Assembly (NCBI GenBank): GCA_031546825.1
Contig: JAVBJU010000004.1
Coordinates: forward strand, 36,820 to 100,819
Direction of reading: 5' to 3'
DNA length: 64,000 bases
Source: Hohaiivirga sp031546825
GTDB lineage: Bacteria > Pseudomonadota > Alphaproteobacteria > Rhizobiales > Beijerinckiaceae
Shown: piece after piece, positions 15,719 through 24,733 of the stretch
Layout: every line of letters starts with the position of its first letter
Position numbering within the stretch: the stretch's first letter is position 1
Notes under the pieces: model-generated
What the model saw: the letters and a program-made list of their open reading frames with translations, nothing else
What the model was told of the DNA's origin: nothing
Database searches by the model: none
Program-made: the position numbers and the translations under genes

Positions 15719-17440
15719 ATGACAGGCCTTACTTCATATCCGCATATTGCAGACCCTGACGGCGACTCATGGGTTGAACGCTTCATGGCTTTCGTCGGGC
15801 GCGGACACGCGGCGGCGTGTGCGGCGCTTATTGTGCTGAGCCTGGCCTGCCTTTTGCCTGGTTTTGTGTCTCTGCAACCGATTGATCGTGACGAGCCGCG
15901 CTTTGCGCAAGCCTCCAAGCAGATGCTCGAGACCCGTGATTTCGTTGATATCCGCTTTCAGGATGAAGCAAGGCATAAAAAGCCGGTTGGCATCTATTGG
16001 CTCCAGGCTTCTGCCGTTTCCGCGGGTGAAGTGCTCGGCGTGCCGGAAGCGCGCACGACAATTGCACTCTATCGCCTGCCGTCGCTGCTGGGGGCCATTG
16101 GCGGTGTGTTGCTGACCTATTGGGCGGCTCTGGCCTTCCTCGACCGGCGCGGGGCGTTTCTTTCTGCCGCAATGATGGCGGTTTGCGTCATACTGATGTT
16201 CGAATCGAAGCTCGCCAAAACCGATGCGGTGCTGCTCAGTTGCGCGATGGCGGTGATGGGCGGGTTGGCGCGGGCCTATCTTGGGCAAGGTGGCGCGCGG
16301 CTGCCGTTGCGCACGCTTCTCATATTCTGGCTCGGCATGGCGATCGGTATTCTGGTCAAGGGGCCGATGGTCATCATGTTCGCCGGGCTTGCCGGGCTTT
16401 GCCTCTCCATCAAAGAGCGTTCCGGCTACTGGCTGACCAACCTCAAGTTGAAATGGGGCTTTCTCGCTACTTTTCTGATCGTTCTGCCCTGGTTCATTGC
16501 CATCGCCATCCGTAGCCACGGCGAGTTTTTCGAGGCCTCTGTCGGGCAGGATATGCTGGCCAAAGTCAGGGGCGGGCAGGAGGCGCATGGCGCGCCACCC
16601 GGCTTTTATCTGATCTCGTTCTTCGCCATGTTCTGGCCGGGCGCAATTCTCGCAGCCATCGCCGTGCCGTTCGCCTGGATCAACCGCAGCCGCCGAGAAA
16701 TCGCGTTCTGCATCGCCTGGATCCTGCCTACATGGATATGCTTTGAGATTTTCCCCACCAAGCTGCCCCATTATGTCATGCCGCTTTATCCGGCCATCGC
16801 CATTGTCATCGTGATGTCCATCGGCGAAAAATTCATGGGGCCGCACCGGCCGCTGGCGCGGATCGCCTCATGGGTGATGCCGCTCATTCCGCTGATTCTG
16901 ACCTTCGGGCTTGCAGGTGTTGCATGGGTTCTCGACCGCACCCTGCCATGGGCGGGCTTTGCCGTGCTTCTGCTGGCGTCGGGACTGGCGATTGCCGCCC
17001 GCAATGCTTTTGCGCGCAACCTTTCGGTGCGCTGCATCCTGCTGTCGCTTGTCTCGGCAATCTTTGTCGCCATTGGGGTGTTCGGGCTGACACAACGCGA
17101 TATCCCCTCCCTCAAACTTTCGCCGCGCCTGATCGAAGCCACGCGCAGCGCGCGTTGCAAGGCTCCGGAGCTTGGAAGTCTGGGCTATCGGGAGCCGAGC
17201 CTGATTTTCCTTGGCGGCACGCGTCTTCAGTTGCTCAGTGATGCCGCAAACGGGGTCGCTTTCGCCAAAGGCGGCGGCTGCCGAGTGGTTTTTGTTGAAA
17301 GCCGCTACGATCCGTCTTTCCGGGAACTGGCCGAGAAAAGCGGCGTGAAGCTGTTTCGTCTGCCGTTGATTTCCGGTTTCAACATTAATGGTGGCAAGCG
17401 CCTCGATATATTCGTTTACGAAACCCGCCAGAGCGAATAA
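15719..17440 (+). CDS. ArnT-like family 39 glycosyltransferase
   Basis: A 573-residue polytopic GT-C enzyme. Near the N-terminus IDRDEPRFAQASKQM holds the conserved Asp-Glu pair of the first periplasmic loop, followed by DEARHKKPVGIYWLQA; both are hallmarks of ArnT/PMT proteins. About 11-12 hydrophobic segments follow, then a soluble C-terminal region. It should transfer a sugar from a polyprenyl-phosphate donor to lipid A or another envelope acceptor on the periplasmic side. It is followed 30 bp later by a polyprenyl-phosphate-sugar synthase-like GT2 and then a LAB_N small membrane protein: donor synthesis, flipping and transfer in one operon. Confidence 0.85.
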   Translation: MTGLTSYPHIADPDGDSWVERFMAFVGRGHAAACAALIVLSLACLLPGFVSLQPIDRDEPRFAQASKQMLETRDFVDIRFQDEARHKKPVGIYWLQASAVSAGEVLGVPEARTTIALYRLPSLLGAIGGVLLTYWAALAFLDRRGAFLSAAMMAVCVILMFESKLAKTDAVLLSCAMAVMGGLARAYLGQGGARLPLRTLLIFWLGMAIGILVKGPMVIMFAGLAGLCLSIKERSGYWLTNLKLKWGFLATFLIVLPWFIAIAIRSHGEFFEASVGQDMLAKVRGGQEAHGAPPGFYLISFFAMFWPGAILAAIAVPFAWINRSRREIAFCIAWILPTWICFEIFPTKLPHYVMPLYPAIAIVIVMSIGEKFMGPHRPLARIASWVMPLIPLILTFGLAGVAWVLDRTLPWAGFAVLLLASGLAIAARNAFARNLSVRCILLSLVSAIFVAIGVFGLTQRDIPSLKLSPRLIEATRSARCKAPELGSLGYREPSLIFLGGTRLQLLSDAANGVAFAKGGGCRVVFVESRYDPSFRELAEKSGVKLFRLPLISGFNINGGKRLDIFVYETRQSE

Positions 17441-17470
17441 GCAGATATCGTTTTGGGGCAATGGCAGAGA

Positions 17471-18232
17471 ATGGCAGCAGTCACCACGGTTTTGGAAAAC
17501 GCACCGCGCATCAGCGTCGTCGTTCCCGTCAAGAATGAAGAAGGCAATATCCGCTCACTGATCGAAGAGATCGTGCAAGCGGTGTCGTCGCTTGCACCCT
17601 TTGAGATCATCTATGTCGATGATGGCTCGACCGATGGTTCGCAAGCCCTTCTGGGCGAGATGCAAAAAACCGCGCCATGGCTGGTGCGTATGCATCACGC
17701 AGAAAGCTGCGGCCAGAGCGCGGCAGTGCGCACGGGTGTGCGTGCGGCGACTGCGCCAGTTGTGGTGACGCTCGACGGCGATGGCCAGAACGATCCTGCT
17801 TATATTCCCGCCATGATGGCGGTACTTGAGGCGGGCGGCTCCGCAATGGGGCTCGTCGCCGGGCAGCGCGTCGGTCGCAAGGATGGTGCTTTCAAAAGCT
17901 GGCAGTCGCGCAACGCCAATCGCATCCGCAGCATGATTCTGCGCGATGGCACTCGCGATACCGGCTGCGGCCTGAAGATGTTCCGGCGCGATGCTTATCT
18001 CGCCTTGCCTTATTTTGATGCCCTGCATCGTTTCATGCCTGCTCTGATGCGGCGTGAAGGTTTCGATGTCGGTTATGTCGATGTGACAGACCGCAGCCGC
18101 CGTGCTGGCGTCTCCAATTACGGTTTTTTTGATAGGCTCTGGGTCAGTGTTCTGGACCTGGCCGGTGTCTGGTGGCTCATCCGCCGCCGCAAACGCGTGC
18201 CGCAGGCGCGCAAGATGGAAGGGGGCGTGTAA
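17471..18232 (+). CDS. Family 2 glycosyltransferase, polyprenyl-phosphate sugar synthase-like
   Basis: A 253-residue GT-A enzyme. ISVVVPVKNEEGNIRSL, IIYVDDGSTDGSQ and VTLDGDGQNDP (the DxD-type Asp motif) are the signatures of dolichol/undecaprenyl-phosphate sugar synthases such as ArnC and DPM1, here without the C-terminal transmembrane pair. The ATG at 17471 is preferred over the in-frame TTG at 17453. It makes the lipid-linked sugar used by the GT39 protein encoded just upstream (inference). Its stop overlaps the next ATG by one base, implying coupled translation. Confidence 0.88.
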   Translation: MAAVTTVLENAPRISVVVPVKNEEGNIRSLIEEIVQAVSSLAPFEIIYVDDGSTDGSQALLGEMQKTAPWLVRMHHAESCGQSAAVRTGVRAATAPVVVTLDGDGQNDPAYIPAMMAVLEAGGSAMGLVAGQRVGRKDGAFKSWQSRNANRIRSMILRDGTRDTGCGLKMFRRDAYLALPYFDALHRFMPALMRREGFDVGYVDVTDRSRRAGVSNYGFFDRLWVSVLDLAGVWWLIRRRKRVPQARKMEGGV

Positions 18233-18585
18233 TGCTTCCGAGCCTCGTACACAATGTGGGCGGCTACCTGTATATGGTTTTCGTCGAGAAAATGAGCTGG
18301 GCGCTGGTCATCGGCCTGATCGGGCAAGGCATGTTCACGGCGCGCTTCGTGGTGCAATGGCTGGCATCTGAGCGCGCGGGACACAGTGTGATTCCGCTGT
18401 CCTTCTGGTTCCTGTCGATTGTTGGCGGCCTGATTGTGCTGGCTTATGCGCTGTATATGAAGGAGCCGGTGCTCATCATCGGCCAATCATTCGGCACCTT
18501 CATCTATATTCGCAATCTGATGTTCGTTTACCGCGACCGGCGGCGCAGGGCGGTGAGACCCGACACCACAACAGACGTGGAATAA
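18232..18585 (+). CDS. LAB_N domain small membrane protein
   Basis: A 117-residue protein with three hydrophobic segments. It matches the lipid A biosynthesis N-terminal (LAB_N) domain: WALVIGLIGQGMFTARFVVQW, SVIPLSFWFLSIVGGLIVL and YIRNLMFVYR. As a separate small protein it commonly follows GT2 and GT39 genes. It has been suggested to help flip the lipid-linked sugar, but this is not established. The ATG overlaps the TAA of the GT2 gene. Confidence 0.87.
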   Translation: MLPSLVHNVGGYLYMVFVEKMSWALVIGLIGQGMFTARFVVQWLASERAGHSVIPLSFWFLSIVGGLIVLAYALYMKEPVLIIGQSFGTFIYIRNLMFVYRDRRRRAVRPDTTTDVE

Positions 18586-18592
18586 TCAAGAA

Positions 18593-19780
18593 TCAACGTG
18601 TCTCAGTCAGCCGCTTGAGGCCTGCGTCGAGGTCGTTTTTCAGATCATCAAGGTCTTCCAACCCCACCTGGATGCGCAGGGTCGGACCGTTGGTCTGCCA
18701 GCGCGTCGCCGTGCGGTACTGCGTGCAGTCAAACGGAATGATCAGGCTTTCAAAGCCACCCCATGAAAAGCCCATGCCAAACAATTCAAGATTGTCGAGC
18801 ATCCGCGCGACCGCATCTAGCGAAACGGGGTTCAGTTCAATGGAAAACAGGCCGGAGGATCCTTTGAAATCGCGCTTCCACAGGGCGTGACCGGGGTCGC
18901 TTTCGATGGCCGGATGCAGGACGCGCGCGACCTCCGGGCGCTTTTCCAGCCAGCGCGCCAGCTCCAAGGCGCGCGCGCCTTGTTCCCGCAAGCGCAGGCC
19001 CATGGTGCGCAGGCCTCGCAGCGCCAGAAAAACATCCTCCGGACCGGCGCAGAGTGCCATCGCATCCCAGGTCTCATAGAGCCGTTTCCAGGAGCGCTCA
19101 TTGGCCGAAACCAGCCCCAGCAGAAGGTCGGATGCGCCGGAGAGATATTTGGTTCCGGCTTCAATGGCGATATCGGCACCGCGTTCATGGGGCGGAAACA
19201 GAACGGGTGTCGCCCATGTATTGTCCATCAGAACTGTCGCGCCATAGCGATGGGCAACTTCAGAAATCGCTGGGATATCCTGTATTTCAAAGCTCTGGGA
19301 TCCAGGTGCTTCGGTGAATACCGCCGTCGTGTTCGGCTTGAATAATTGCTCGATGTCCTTGCCAACCAACGGATCGTAATAGGTAGTTTCAACGCCGAAG
19401 CGCTTGAGAAAACCGTCGCAGTAATTGCGGGTCGGGCGATAGACCGAATCCGTCATCAGCAAATGGTCGCCCGCTTTAAGACTCGACATGAGCGCCACCG
19501 CGACCGCCGCAAGACCCGATGGCACCAAAATCGTGCCTGCAGCGCCGGAAATTTCACTCCATGCGTCGGTTAGCGCGTCAGTGGTCGGCGTACCGTGGGT
19601 GCCATAGGTGTAGCGCGCACGCCCATGCAGAAGGTCATCCATCGTCTTGTAGAGAACGGTTGAGCCGCGATAGATCGGCGTGTTGACGAAACCATGGTGC
19701 TCATGGGGATTGCGTCCGGCCTGAACCAGCCGCGTTTCCATGCCGAAATGCGCCTTATCGGCGGGGGAATTTTGAGACAT
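18593..19780 (-). CDS. metC: Cystathionine beta-lyase
   Basis: A 395-residue PLP enzyme of the Cys/Met metabolism family. The PLP-binding Lys211 lies in GTKYLSGASD. Other family blocks are RYTYGTHGTPT, VPSGLAAV, TEAPGSQSFEIQDI and MDNTWATP, the last holding the Asp that binds the PLP nitrogen. It cleaves cystathionine to homocysteine, pyruvate and ammonia. The SQSFEIQDI block is characteristic of the MetC subgroup. The start has AGAGG five bases upstream. A sulfurtransferase gene is upstream on the same strand, which fits a sulfur amino acid neighbourhood. Confidence 0.9.
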   Translation of the reverse strand: MSQNSPADKAHFGMETRLVQAGRNPHEHHGFVNTPIYRGSTVLYKTMDDLLHGRARYTYGTHGTPTTDALTDAWSEISGAAGTILVPSGLAAVAVALMSSLKAGDHLLMTDSVYRPTRNYCDGFLKRFGVETTYYDPLVGKDIEQLFKPNTTAVFTEAPGSQSFEIQDIPAISEVAHRYGATVLMDNTWATPVLFPPHERGADIAIEAGTKYLSGASDLLLGLVSANERSWKRLYETWDAMALCAGPEDVFLALRGLRTMGLRLREQGARALELARWLEKRPEVARVLHPAIESDPGHALWKRDFKGSSGLFSIELNPVSLDAVARMLDNLELFGMGFSWGGFESLIIPFDCTQYRTATRWQTNGPTLRIQVGLEDLDDLKNDLDAGLKRLTETR

Positions 19781-19826
19781 GAAAACCTCTGAGCAATGGC
19801 ACTATGAAAAACGGATCGGGTGATGG

Positions 19827-19856
19827 GCGAGCCCCATGGGTTTTGGCGGGGCTCGC
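19827..19856 (-). other. Hairpin between sseA and metC
   Basis: Perfect 9-bp stem (GCGAGCCCC / GGGGCTCGC) with a 12-base loop in the 98-bp gap, without a T-run. Probably mRNA processing or attenuation between the two co-directional genes. Confidence 0.5.
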
Positions 19857-19878
19857 ATGAGGGTTGAGAGCCCGGTAC

Positions 19879-20733
19879 TTAGGGCTTCCCGGTCTTGATC
19901 GGCAAATCCTGCCGCGAGCCCCATTCGGCCCACGAGCCGTCGTAAAGCGCACGCGGCTCATGATTCAAGGTCTCGAAAGCGAGCGAGACGATGGCGGCGG
20001 TGACACCGGAGCCACAGGTGGTGATCACCGGCATATCCATGTTGATGGCCGCCTGATTGATCACGGCCCGCAATTCGTCTGCCGGTTTCAGTTCTTCCAT
20101 CTTGCCATCCACGGTCAGAGAGGCGGCAGGAAGGTTCTTTGATCCTGGAATATGGCCGGAGCGCAGGCCGGGTCGTGGCTCCTGTGCTTCACCAAGAAAA
20201 CGCGGCGCGCCACGGGCATCGACCACCTGAGCAGCCCCGGTGGCGAGGGCTTCCTGCACCACGGCGACATCGGCCACACTGTTCCCATGGAAGTGTGTGG
20301 CAAAAGTGCGGAGCGTGCGAGGCTTTTGCGGGCCTTCCTCCAACGGGTATCCCGCTTCTTTCCACGCGGGGAGGCCGCCGGCCAGAATGAATACGGAAAT
20401 TGCGCCAAAAGTTCTGAACATCCAGCGCACACGGGGCGCGGAGAAAACGCCGAGGCCATCATAAACCACAATGGTGAATGTCTCACCAATTCCCAGCTTG
20501 CCAACATATTCGGAAAAAGCCTGCGGTGTCGGCAGCATATGGGGCAGGGATGAATCGGTATCTTTGATCGCTTCGATATCGACGCGAACCGCGCCGGGGA
20601 TGTGTCCGGCCAGATATTCAGCTTCGGCATCGCGCTTCATGTCCGGCAGATACCATGAGCCGTCTACGACGATCGTATTCTTGTCATGCAGGCGTTTGTG
20701 CAGCCAATCCGGCGAAACGAAGGGAAGAGTCAT
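19879..20733 (-). CDS. sseA: 3-mercaptopyruvate sulfurtransferase
   Basis: 284 residues, the usual SseA length, with two rhodanese domains. The N-terminal inactive domain carries DGSWYLPDMKRDAEAEYLAGHIPGA-type sequence around residues 24-48. The C-terminal domain ends in the active-site loop TTCGSGVTA, which favours mercaptopyruvate over thiosulfate by family rule (CG[ST]G[VT]). I start at ATG 20733 (AAAGG site); the in-frame start at 20760 adds nine unconserved residues. It transfers sulfur from 3-mercaptopyruvate to thiophilic acceptors. It lies upstream of metC on the same strand. Confidence 0.9.
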   Translation of the reverse strand: MTLPFVSPDWLHKRLHDKNTIVVDGSWYLPDMKRDAEAEYLAGHIPGAVRVDIEAIKDTDSSLPHMLPTPQAFSEYVGKLGIGETFTIVVYDGLGVFSAPRVRWMFRTFGAISVFILAGGLPAWKEAGYPLEEGPQKPRTLRTFATHFHGNSVADVAVVQEALATGAAQVVDARGAPRFLGEAQEPRPGLRSGHIPGSKNLPAASLTVDGKMEELKPADELRAVINQAAINMDMPVITTCGSGVTAAIVSLAFETLNHEPRALYDGSWAEWGSRQDLPIKTGKP

Positions 20734-20834
20734 GTATGTGCCTTTCTTGGCGTTTCCCATATGTGAATATTTTAGAACAAGGCGCGTTCGCGGGAAATCC
20801 GGCTAAGCGCGGAAGGCATTGAAAAATAAGAAAA

Positions 20835-21542
20835 TTACAACAGCGCGATTCGGACACGCCTGTTCAATTTCCCTTTTTTCTCTATGGCGGTAACCACAAT
20901 CGGGCCGATCTCTCCTGTTCGGCGAACATGGGTTCCACCGCAGGGCTGGAGGTCAAGACCGGCGATTTCGACGAGACGAATAACCCCGCCATCGCGCGGT
21001 GGCTGCACTGACATCGTCTTGACGAGGCCGGGATTGGCGTCAAGCTCAGCCGCTGTAATGGTCCGTTCGGTTACCTCGGCATCACGTTCGATCAAGGCGT
21101 TAACGCGCGCCGCGATTTCTTCCTTGTCGAAATCGGCCTCCGGAATATCGAAATCCAGACGGCCAGAGCCGTCTCCTATGGCCCCACCGGTGACAGGGTA
21201 AGGCAATGCTACGCTCAGAAGATGCAGTGCAGTATGGATTTTCATGCGCGCATAGCGCCTCGTCCAGTCGAGCTTCAGCCGAACTTTGTCCCCAGGAGAC
21301 AGCGTTGGCAATTCGGAAAGAAGGTGGAGGATACGGCTGCGGTCCGGGGAGTAGATGGTGTTCTGCACAGTGTGCTCCACACCATTCGGCCCTACGATGA
21401 CCCCGACATCGCCGGGTTGGCCGCCGCCCTGGGGATAAAAAATAGTGGCGTCGAGTTCCACACCCGTTTGCTGGTCAGCCACCAACACAACGGCATCTGC
21501 CTCATGGAGATAGGAATCACTGCGGAACAGGAGTTCGGTCAT
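20835..21542 (-). CDS. Alanyl-tRNA editing protein, AlaX type
   Basis: A 235-residue free-standing editing domain related to the AlaRS editing domain. Zinc ligands are visible as HTALH (His103/His107) and CGGTH (Cys201/His205). The FYPQGGGQPGD block near residue 35 marks AlaX. It hydrolyses mischarged Ser-tRNA(Ala) (and possibly Gly-tRNA) in trans. Start: ATG 21542 gives the normal N-terminus MTELLFRSDSYLHE. The frame stays open for a further 93 codons upstream (to 21821), discussed as a finding. It is on the same strand as sseA and metC. Confidence 0.9.
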   Translation of the reverse strand: MTELLFRSDSYLHEADAVVLVADQQTGVELDATIFYPQGGGQPGDVGVIVGPNGVEHTVQNTIYSPDRSRILHLLSELPTLSPGDKVRLKLDWTRRYARMKIHTALHLLSVALPYPVTGGAIGDGSGRLDFDIPEADFDKEEIAARVNALIERDAEVTERTITAAELDANPGLVKTMSVQPPRDGGVIRLVEIAGLDLQPCGGTHVRRTGEIGPIVVTAIEKKGKLNRRVRIALL

Positions 21543-22028
21543 TTGTGTGTGCTCGCGCTTCTCGGGAGTGCTCGCGCACTCATTTTCAGGCTTCTTGGAT
21601 GGGTACGAAGGTTCGCCGCCTTCAACGGGAATGCCCGACCAGATGGGGTCGATCTCATGAAGGTAGCAGGGCGGAGAAGCAAGTTCCATGGGTTCATTTG
21701 TCTCGTGACCATCGGGACATGGACCAGCTTTTTGCCGAATCCCTTCGCGGCGTGCAGCTCGATCCGTCATGGTCTCACATCCTTGAAAAATGCGGCGCCG
21801 ATGGGCGAAACGCCTCGACACTGTACCCTGACATGAAGGCTTGTCTATGATTCAAAAGAGGTATTTTGCCTTTCGCATCAACGAAGGGATATCAGAAATC
21901 GGAAGGTAGGGCGCAGGACGCATCGTTTTTTCTGCTGCGCGATCAGGCGATTAACAATGAGAAGGCCATAATAAAAAACCTCCCGGACGAACCGGGAGGT
22001 TTTAAATGCGCTTTCGTGCGGAATGGTT
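21543..22028. other. Gap without an assigned gene, between AlaX and tRNA-Asn
   Basis: About 490 bp. On the minus strand a stretch with codon-like composition is open in frame with AlaX from ATG 21770, which has an AAGGA site. It contains ELASPPCYLHEIDPIWSG, which looks like protein-coding sequence but which I cannot assign. The part near 21972-22003 holds the tRNA-Asn terminator. Confidence 0.4.
21974..22003 (-). terminator. Rho-independent terminator of tRNA-Asn
   Basis: Stem AACCTCCCGG / CCGGGAGGTT with a four-base loop, followed on the minus strand by TTTTTTATT. It lies 25 bp past the tRNA 3' end. Confidence 0.8.
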
Positions 22029-22104
22029 TGGCTCCGCGAGTAGGACTCGAACCTACGACCGAGCGATTAACAGTCGCTTGCTCTACCAACTGAGCTATCG
22101 CGGA
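22029..22104 (-). tRNA. tRNA-Asn (GTT)
   Basis: A 76-nt cloverleaf including encoded CCA. The acceptor stem TCCGCGA pairs with TCGCGGA. The anticodon loop CTGTTAA holds GTT, and the T-loop GGTTCGAGTCC is standard. Confidence 0.97.
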
Positions 22105-22239
22105 AAGCGTTTGGAGCGTATATCGGTGCCAGATACGATATGCAAGTCCCCTTTGATGAAAAAAGTCCGAAATCTGCTAGTTGCTCTCCGAGCGGTCACT
22201 TGCTATGGAGCAGTGGTCGCGTTTCGCAACGCTTAAGAA

Positions 22240-22313
22240 GGCCTCGTGGCGGAGTGGCTACGCAGAGGACTGCAAATCCTTGAACGGGGGTTCGATTCCC
22301 TCCGAGGCCTCCA
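22240..22313 (+). tRNA. tRNA-Cys (GCA)
   Basis: A 74-nt cloverleaf with encoded CCA. The acceptor stem GGCCTCG pairs with CGAGGCC. The anticodon loop CTGCAAA holds GCA, the T-loop is GGTTCGATTCC, and U73 is the discriminator base typical of tRNA-Cys. Confidence 0.96.
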
Positions 22314-22379
22314 TTCTTAAATTTCAGATGCCCCCGCTTTCTTCCCGGAAACAGGGCGGGGTTCCCGAAAGGCAGACCG

Positions 22380-23036
22380 ATGATCGATTTCGCTCAGGCC
22401 CGTCGTAATATGATCGACAGTCAGCTCCGGCCCTGTGACGTGAAGGATCCGCTCTTGCTTCAGGCGATTGAGATGGTTCCGCGCGAACGGTTCATTGCCT
22501 CGGGACGTGAAGCCCATGCCTATATTGATCAGCACGTTGCTCTGACGGCAGAAAACAATGGCCGCCATATGATGCAGCCGATGATTCTCGCTCGGATGAT
22601 TCAGGCACTTAACCTTCTTCCTGGTGAGAAGGTGCTCGATGTCGCCTGTGGATATGGTTACGCGTCAGCGCTGATGGCCGAAATCGGTGCGCAGGTGGTC
22701 GCCTTGGAAGACGATGAAGCCGTTGCTGCGGTTGCGCGTGAGCGGAATGCCGGGAACGGCAAGATTTCATTTGTCACTGGCAATCTCAGCGAAGGTGCTC
22801 CCCAGCACGCCCCCTTCGATGCCATCCTCATAAACGGTGCCATAGAAGCGGTGCCCAGCAAGCTGTTGAGCCAACTGAAAGATGGTGGCCGGTTGATTGC
22901 TATCCGGATGGAGAACAAGACATCGCGTGCGATTCTCCATACGCGAACGGGCGATGCATTTGGAAACCGTGAGATCATTGACGCAACGGCTCCTGTGCTC
23001 AAAGGGTTTATAAAGGATGCTTCTTTCGTCTTTTAA
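22380..23036 (+). CDS. Protein-L-isoaspartate O-methyltransferase family protein
   Basis: A 218-residue SAM-dependent methyltransferase of the PCMT family. MIDSQLRPCDV and VPRERFI form the N-terminal PCMT block; VLDVACGYGYASALMAEIG is motif I for SAM; DAILINGAIEAVP is motif II, where classical Pcm has GG-A. The catalytic-loop region is divergent from E. coli Pcm, so true isoaspartate repair is uncertain. This form is usually found directly upstream of tolC in Hyphomicrobiales, as here. Confidence 0.82.
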   Translation: MIDFAQARRNMIDSQLRPCDVKDPLLLQAIEMVPRERFIASGREAHAYIDQHVALTAENNGRHMMQPMILARMIQALNLLPGEKVLDVACGYGYASALMAEIGAQVVALEDDEAVAAVARERNAGNGKISFVTGNLSEGAPQHAPFDAILINGAIEAVPSKLLSQLKDGGRLIAIRMENKTSRAILHTRTGDAFGNREIIDATAPVLKGFIKDASFVF

Positions 23037-23217
23037 GACGGGACAAGTGTTTCTTTTTTGCTGCACCCTTGTTTTTTTTGAGCGATGTTTGGTTCCAGCG
23101 GTTGTAGTTGTCGTGATGTTGGCTACATTCCAACTTTACGACGGCTGTCTGTTGTTCCGGGACGGAATTAAAGAGACTGAGCAGCAACAGATAGCGTGAT
23201 TTGACAGGTAGGTAAGC

Positions 23218-24615
23218 GTGACGACTCTCTTCAAGAACAAGCGGCAGTTTATGCTTGCTGGAGCTTTGACGGCGGTGACACTTCTATCGTCAGGCGGCGT
23301 TGCGTTGTCAGAAACCATGGATGGTGCCCTCGTCAAAGCCTATCAGTCTTATCCGGCACTTAATGCACAGCGCGCTGGTTTGCGCGCAACCGATGAGAAT
23401 GTGGCGCGTGCCAAGGCTGGCTACCGGCCCAGCGTCAGCGCTGCCGCGAGCGCTGGTCGCTCCTACCTGGATTACAAACTTCCCGGCTCCGCCATTGGCC
23501 GGGATACATTCCTTTCCGGGCGCAGTGCCGGAATGGAAATCGATCAGACCATATTCGACGGGTTCAAGACCCGCAATTCCGTGAGACAGGCCGAATCGCA
23601 GGTGCTGAGTTCGCGCGAAGCACTGCGCAACATCGAACAATCGACCCTGTTCAGTGCGGCCCAAGCCTACATGAACGTGCTGCGCGATACCGCTGTTCTC
23701 AATCTCAATCGTAACAACGTCGAAGTTCTTCTGGAGCAGTTGCGCCAGACTCGTGACCGGTTCAATGTCGGTGAAGTGACACGTACCGACGTGGCACAGG
23801 CCGAGGCGAGCCTCGCCGGTGCCCATTCGCTGGTCAGTGCTTCGGAAGCGAATCTCGCCAGCAGCTTGGCGCTCTATCGTCAGGTCATTGGCACGGAGCC
23901 GCGTCAACTCGCGCCCGGCAGGCCGCTGGATAAGCTGGTGCCGCGCAATCAGGTCGCGGCGCTTAAGGTTGCCATGGAAGAGCATCCGGCGATTATTGCC
24001 GCGATGCACGCCGTTGATGCGTCGGAAATTCAGGTCAAGGTCGTGGAGGCCGATTTCCTGCCTCAGCTCGGTGTCTCGGGTATCGTTCAGGATACGCGCG
24101 GCTATAGTGCGCCCGGTGATAACCGTTTGACGGCTTCCATCGTCGCGCAACTGAAAGTTCCCATCTATACCGGCGGTTCGACTTCGGCCCTGACCCGTCA
24201 GGCCAAGGAAACCGTTGGGCAGACGCGCTTGCAGGCCGATTCGATTCGCGATCAGGTTCGCGCCGCCGTGGTTTCGGCATGGGGCCAGCTTGAGGCCGCC
24301 AAGGCGCAGATCAAAGCCTTTCTGGCGCAGGTCGCAGCCAATGAAGTGGCGCTTTCCGGTGTTCGCGAGGAAGCCCGCGTTGGCCAGCGCACCACACTCG
24401 ACGTATTGAATGCCCAGCAGACCCTGTTGAATTCGCGCGTTCTTCTGGTGACGGCGCAGCGCGACAGAATTGTTGCGTCCTATGCGGTCGTGCAGGCCAT
24501 GGGGCGTCTGACCGCCCGGTATCTGGCGCTGGATGTTGCGCATTACAATCCGGAGACGCATTTCAACCAGGTCAAGGATTCCTGGGGCGGCACCATGACC
24601 CCTGATGGCAAGTGA
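23218..24615 (+). CDS. TolC family outer membrane efflux protein (BepC-like)
   Basis: 465 residues beginning at GTG 23218 (AGGTAGG site). A signal peptide (hydrophobic 13-30, ALSETM) is followed by two repeated outer-membrane-factor halves. AQAYMNVLRDTAVLNLNRNN and RFNVGEVTRTDVAQAEA in the first half are mirrored by the SAWGQLEAAKAQIKA region and EEARVGQRTTLDVLNAQQ in the second. It should form the trimeric beta-barrel/alpha-tunnel exit duct for drug efflux pumps and type I secretion. It corresponds in position and sequence type to Brucella BepC. Confidence 0.9.
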   Translation: MTTLFKNKRQFMLAGALTAVTLLSSGGVALSETMDGALVKAYQSYPALNAQRAGLRATDENVARAKAGYRPSVSAAASAGRSYLDYKLPGSAIGRDTFLSGRSAGMEIDQTIFDGFKTRNSVRQAESQVLSSREALRNIEQSTLFSAAQAYMNVLRDTAVLNLNRNNVEVLLEQLRQTRDRFNVGEVTRTDVAQAEASLAGAHSLVSASEANLASSLALYRQVIGTEPRQLAPGRPLDKLVPRNQVAALKVAMEEHPAIIAAMHAVDASEIQVKVVEADFLPQLGVSGIVQDTRGYSAPGDNRLTASIVAQLKVPIYTGGSTSALTRQAKETVGQTRLQADSIRDQVRAAVVSAWGQLEAAKAQIKAFLAQVAANEVALSGVREEARVGQRTTLDVLNAQQTLLNSRVLLVTAQRDRIVASYAVVQAMGRLTARYLALDVAHYNPETHFNQVKDSWGGTMTPDGK

Positions 24616-24733
24616 TTCCGTATTCGAAACTCGGATGAATTCCGTGTTCGTGTTTGGAGCCTTGCCTCGATGGAAAAACAGCCTAGTTTAGAAAGTGGCC
24701 GCTACTCGGTGCGGCAGCGATGGTGTTTGAACG

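Noticed and set aside
14580..15722. 380-codon plus-strand frame opposite the BASS transporter
   Set aside because: The translation is His/Arg/Gln-rich low-complexity sequence; the minus strand encodes an intact transporter.
15767..16846. 359-codon minus-strand frame opposite the GT39 gene
   Set aside because: Composition typical of antisense translation; GT39 motifs on the plus strand are intact.
19781..19878. SAM riboswitch upstream of metC
   Set aside because: The gap holds a simple GC hairpin only; the multi-helix pattern and conserved loops of SAM-II or SAM-I were not seen.
23308..24561. 417-codon minus-strand frame opposite the TolC-like gene
   Set aside because: Shadow of tolC; no ribosome site or recognisable domain.
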